Program-made: the position numbers and the translations under genes
Part shown: piece by piece, positions 6,466-8,468 of the stretch
Layout: every line of letters starts with the position of its first letter
Numbering within the stretch: the first letter of the stretch is position 1
NCBI GenBank assembly: GCA_013335845.1
Contig: JAAXUU010000042.1
Coordinates: forward strand, 1-8,468
Length of the DNA: 8,468 nt
Direction: 5' to 3'
DNA from: Actinomycetota bacterium
Lineage (GTDB): Bacteria; Actinomycetota; Coriobacteriia; Coriobacteriales; RUG844
The notes under the pieces: generated by a model
What the model saw: only the letters and a program-made list of their open reading frames with translations
The model's database searches: none
What the model was told of the DNA's origin: nothing

Positions 6466-8082
6466 ATGAAAACTGAAAGAGGTCAGGAAATTCAAGAGGA
6501 TAAGGGGATTTCTCGTCGTTCGTTTTTGACGGGGGCAGCGGTAGTCGGTGCAGGTTTGGCAGGAACCGGTCTCGCGGGTTGTACTTCACCTAATGGCGGG
6601 GCTTCGAAAATCACAGAGGAAGCCACGGATCAAGTGGTGACCCATAACCCATCCGAAATCATAGAATGTGATGTCGTAGTCGTCGGTTCCGGGACGGCTG
6701 GCATGTGTGCTGCGACCCGTGCCGCTGAATTGGGGGCAAAAGTCGTTTGCCTCGAGAAGGAAAGCGGTCTAGGCGGAACTTCTGCTGTGGCAGAAGGCCT
6801 TTGCGGCATCGGTTCGAAATTCCAGGCTCAACTCGGCATTGAAGTCGATCCGAAAAGAGTTTTCAATCGTGCCATGGATTACCATCATTGGGCTGCTTCA
6901 GGTGCGGTTACGCATACCTTCATCAATGAATGTGGCAAAACGATAGACTGGCTTATGGATAACGGCATAGTATTCGCTACGGTTGAAGCGTTGGGCATTT
7001 CCGAGAAAGTCTGGCATTTGCCGCTCGGTGCTGAAGGACCAACCAATATCGGCATCGGAGTTTTACAACCCCTCACTGCGATAGCGAAAGAAAAAGGCGT
7101 CGAATTTCATTTAAGCACTCCGGCAACTGAATTGATTATCGAAAACGGCGTTGTAACAGGTGTCTATGCGAAGCCGGCTGATGGCGATGAGATTCAAATC
7201 AATGCATCTGTGGTACTGCTCGCTTCGGGTGGTTACGCGAATAACGCCGAGATGTTCGAGGAGTATACAGGCCGAAAGCATGATATCTTCCATGTCTGGG
7301 GCATGCCCGGTCGTGACGGCGACGGAATCGCGATGGGACTTTCCGCTAACGCGGCAACGCATTTCCCCGGCACCGTCATGTTCCATAGTGGGCGCCTTGG
7401 CGAGACTACGGCTTTCTCCGAAATGCCCAACTTCATAATGGCATTCCAACCGAACCTGCGTGTGAACGAAACTGCCGAGCGCTACTTCAACGAGGCCATC
7501 GCAGCGGACTTCTCAGCAGTTGCCAACACGCTTATCTCGCAGGCAGCCAACTACACCATCATAGATGACGATTACCTGACCTTGATGGATACGGTTGCCT
7601 GTTTCAACCCGATGCCAAACCTTGGAGCTTTCCCGGGACAGCCTTGTCCCGGTGCTCGTACCGGTATAGAAGAGAGTGAGTATGTCATCAAAGCAGACAC
7701 CATCGAAGCTCTCGCTGATAAGCTCGGCCTCGATCCGGTTGCTTTAACTGCGACGGTCGAGCGTTATAATGAACTCTGTGAAGCTGGCAACGATGAGGAT
7801 TACTACAAGGACCCCATGTACCTCCAGCCTGTGAAAACCGCGCCGTTCTACGGGGCGAAGATCCAACCGACGCTTTTCACGACAGTCGGAGGCTTGCGCG
7901 TGAACGGTGATATGGCGGTCGTTGATTCTTCCGGGGTACCTATTCCCGGTCTTTACGCGGCGGGTGGTGATGCAGCTGGTCTCTACGGTGCGAACTACGA
8001 TGTCAATGTCGCCTCGGGTTCCCAGCAGGGCTGGGCTGCTACAAGCGGTAGGCTCGCAATGGAGCATGCATTGCAATCATAA
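6466..8082 (+). CDS. Tat-exported FAD-dependent reductase lipoprotein (fumarate reductase flavoprotein-like)
   Basis: 538-residue flavoprotein related to the flavoprotein subunit/domain of fumarate and urocanate reductases. The N-terminus has a twin-arginine motif SRRSFL (16-21), a hydrophobic stretch and a lipobox LAGC (36-39). It is thus predicted to be exported folded and anchored by lipid on C39. The FAD Rossmann motif is DVVVVGSGTAG (69-79), with LEKESGLGGTSAVAEG (96-111) after it. The C-terminal FAD segment is GGLRVN and IPGLYAAGGDAAG. There is no CxxCH haem motif and no FMN-binding domain, so electrons must come from a separate, unseen partner. Several fumarate-binding residues are missing: GANYD (about 508-512) replaces GANRL, and the catalytic Arg position is about A347. 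The start is the ATG after AAAGGGGAG (6454-6462); the GTG at 6439 lies inside the operator. The substrate is unknown. Confidence 0.88.
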   Translation: MKTERGQEIQEDKGISRRSFLTGAAVVGAGLAGTGLAGCTSPNGGASKITEEATDQVVTHNPSEIIECDVVVVGSGTAGMCAATRAAELGAKVVCLEKESGLGGTSAVAEGLCGIGSKFQAQLGIEVDPKRVFNRAMDYHHWAASGAVTHTFINECGKTIDWLMDNGIVFATVEALGISEKVWHLPLGAEGPTNIGIGVLQPLTAIAKEKGVEFHLSTPATELIIENGVVTGVYAKPADGDEIQINASVVLLASGGYANNAEMFEEYTGRKHDIFHVWGMPGRDGDGIAMGLSANAATHFPGTVMFHSGRLGETTAFSEMPNFIMAFQPNLRVNETAERYFNEAIAADFSAVANTLISQAANYTIIDDDYLTLMDTVACFNPMPNLGAFPGQPCPGARTGIEESEYVIKADTIEALADKLGLDPVALTATVERYNELCEAGNDEDYYKDPMYLQPVKTAPFYGAKIQPTLFTTVGGLRVNGDMAVVDSSGVPIPGLYAAGGDAAGLYGANYDVNVASGSQQGWAATSGRLAMEHALQS

Positions 8083-8103
8083 TTGTGATTTATACGAACT
8101 TTC

Positions 8104-8137
8104 ACAAAGGTGGGCGTCTTCCGGCGCCCACCTTTGT
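8104..8137 (+). terminator. Intrinsic terminator after the FAD reductase gene
   Basis: Arms 8104-8116 (ACAAAGGTGGGCG) and 8125-8137 are perfect complements (13 bp). C-G and T-G pairs can extend the stem to 15 bp around a TTCC loop. It begins 22 nt after the stop codon. The 3' side is T-rich (CCTTTGTCTATAAT) but lacks a long T run. Confidence 0.75.
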
Positions 8138-8138
8138 C

Positions 8139-8144
8139 TATAAT
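8139..8144 (+). promoter_or_regulatory. Possible -10 box for the TetR-type gene
   Basis: TATAAT directly follows the terminator stem. The start point would be near 8151, exactly at an in-frame ATG. No convincing -35 is present because that position lies inside the terminator hairpin, so the match may simply be the AT-rich tail. Confidence 0.3.
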
Positions 8145-8177
8145 ATATCGATGATTCCACTCGTAGAAGCAGGTAGA

Positions 8178-8441
8178 ATGCGCGATTCCAAGAAGGCAGT
8201 GCCACAGACGAATACATCGAACGGCTCCTTTTCCAAGGAGGATATAGTCAAGCTTGCTCTTAAGATCATCGACGAAGAAGGAGTGGACGCGCTTTCCTTC
8301 CGTCGTTTGAGTAAGGAGAGCGGTTACCCGACGATGACGATCTGCAACCGTGTAAGCGATCGGTCTTCGCTCTTGAACGACGTCGTCGCTCTTATGATCT
8401 CAGAGATAGACACGAAGCCTATGCCCGAGAGAACCGTCTGA
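8178..8441 (+). CDS. TetR-type DNA-binding protein, short or prematurely ended
   Basis: The visible 87 residues form the N-terminal helix-turn-helix domain of a TetR/AcrR regulator: FSKEDIVKLALKIIDEEGVDALSFRRLSKESGYPTMT (given here as FSKEDIVKLALKIIDEEG, then ALSFRRLSKESGYPTMTICN), followed by the family-typical RVSDRSSLLNDVVALMISEID. TetR proteins are normally about 190-220 residues, but a TGA at 8439-8441 ends the frame before any ligand-binding domain. The two other + strand frames stay open to the window edge, so a frameshift or nonsense mutation is possible; a free-standing short DNA-binding protein is the alternative. The ATG chosen has AGG 4 nt upstream; an in-frame ATG at 8151 is an alternative if the transcript is leaderless. 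It lies downstream of the reductase gene whose promoter carries TetR-like palindromes. Confidence 0.6.
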   Translation: MRDSKKAVPQTNTSNGSFSKEDIVKLALKIIDEEGVDALSFRRLSKESGYPTMTICNRVSDRSSLLNDVVALMISEIDTKPMPERTV

Positions 8442-8468
8442 TATTATCCTGCCAAGTTTCATCGGGCA

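Noticed and set aside
1..8468. tRNA, rRNA, CRISPR array, insertion sequence or phage genes
   Set aside because: No direct-repeat array, transposase, integrase or RNA-gene signature was seen; the window is filled by the listed genes and gaps under 170 nt.

Overview
The window looks like a piece of an anaerobic actinobacterial genome, most likely class Coriobacteriia and perhaps an Eggerthellaceae-like gut bacterium. The main clue is a Tat-exported, lipobox-bearing FAD reductase of the kind that is greatly expanded in those bacteria. The roughly 50% GC look of the sequence is lower than in many Eggerthellaceae, so the placement is an inference and the genus is left open.

Left half (1-3986, all + strand): a sulfur amino-acid block. 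In order it holds the 3' part of an O-acetylhomoserine sulfhydrylase (MetY type, 1-935), a complete cysteine synthase (CysK type, 1031-1957), a pyridoxal/pyridoxamine kinase (2063-2974) and a homoserine O-acyltransferase (MetA family, 3069-3986). MetA carries Glu at position 111, the residue linked to acetyl-CoA use. It should therefore make O-acetylhomoserine, the substrate of MetY. MetY and CysK are both PLP enzymes, and the kinase between CysK and MetA belongs to the salvage route that makes PLP. The block thus contains two sulfide-fixing enzymes, the acyl donor step and a cofactor supply gene.

Middle (3987-5355): a stand-alone gene (4144-5280) for a bacterial eRF1/Pelota-like protein (baeRF superfamily, the group related to the hibernation factor Balon). 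It has its own extended -10 promoter. It is followed by a perfect 19-bp hairpin that separates it from the convergent genes to its right.

Right half (5356-8468): on the - strand, a small cupin gene (6296-5964) is followed after 5 nt by a multi-pass membrane protein of unknown function (5958-5356). Divergent from them on the + strand is the Tat-lipoprotein FAD oxidoreductase (6466-8082), closed by a strong terminator. Its promoter carries the most striking signal in the window: two 13-bp palindromes (CGTACA-N-TGTACG), one between -35 and -10 and one at the predicted transcription start, which together form a 19-bp perfect inverted repeat around the -10 box. A TetR-type regulator gene lies just downstream (8178-8441) and is the obvious candidate to bind it, but its reading frame stops after only the DNA-binding domain. 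The reductase lacks the active-site His and Arg residues of fumarate reductase, so its substrate is probably a different, unidentified electron acceptor.
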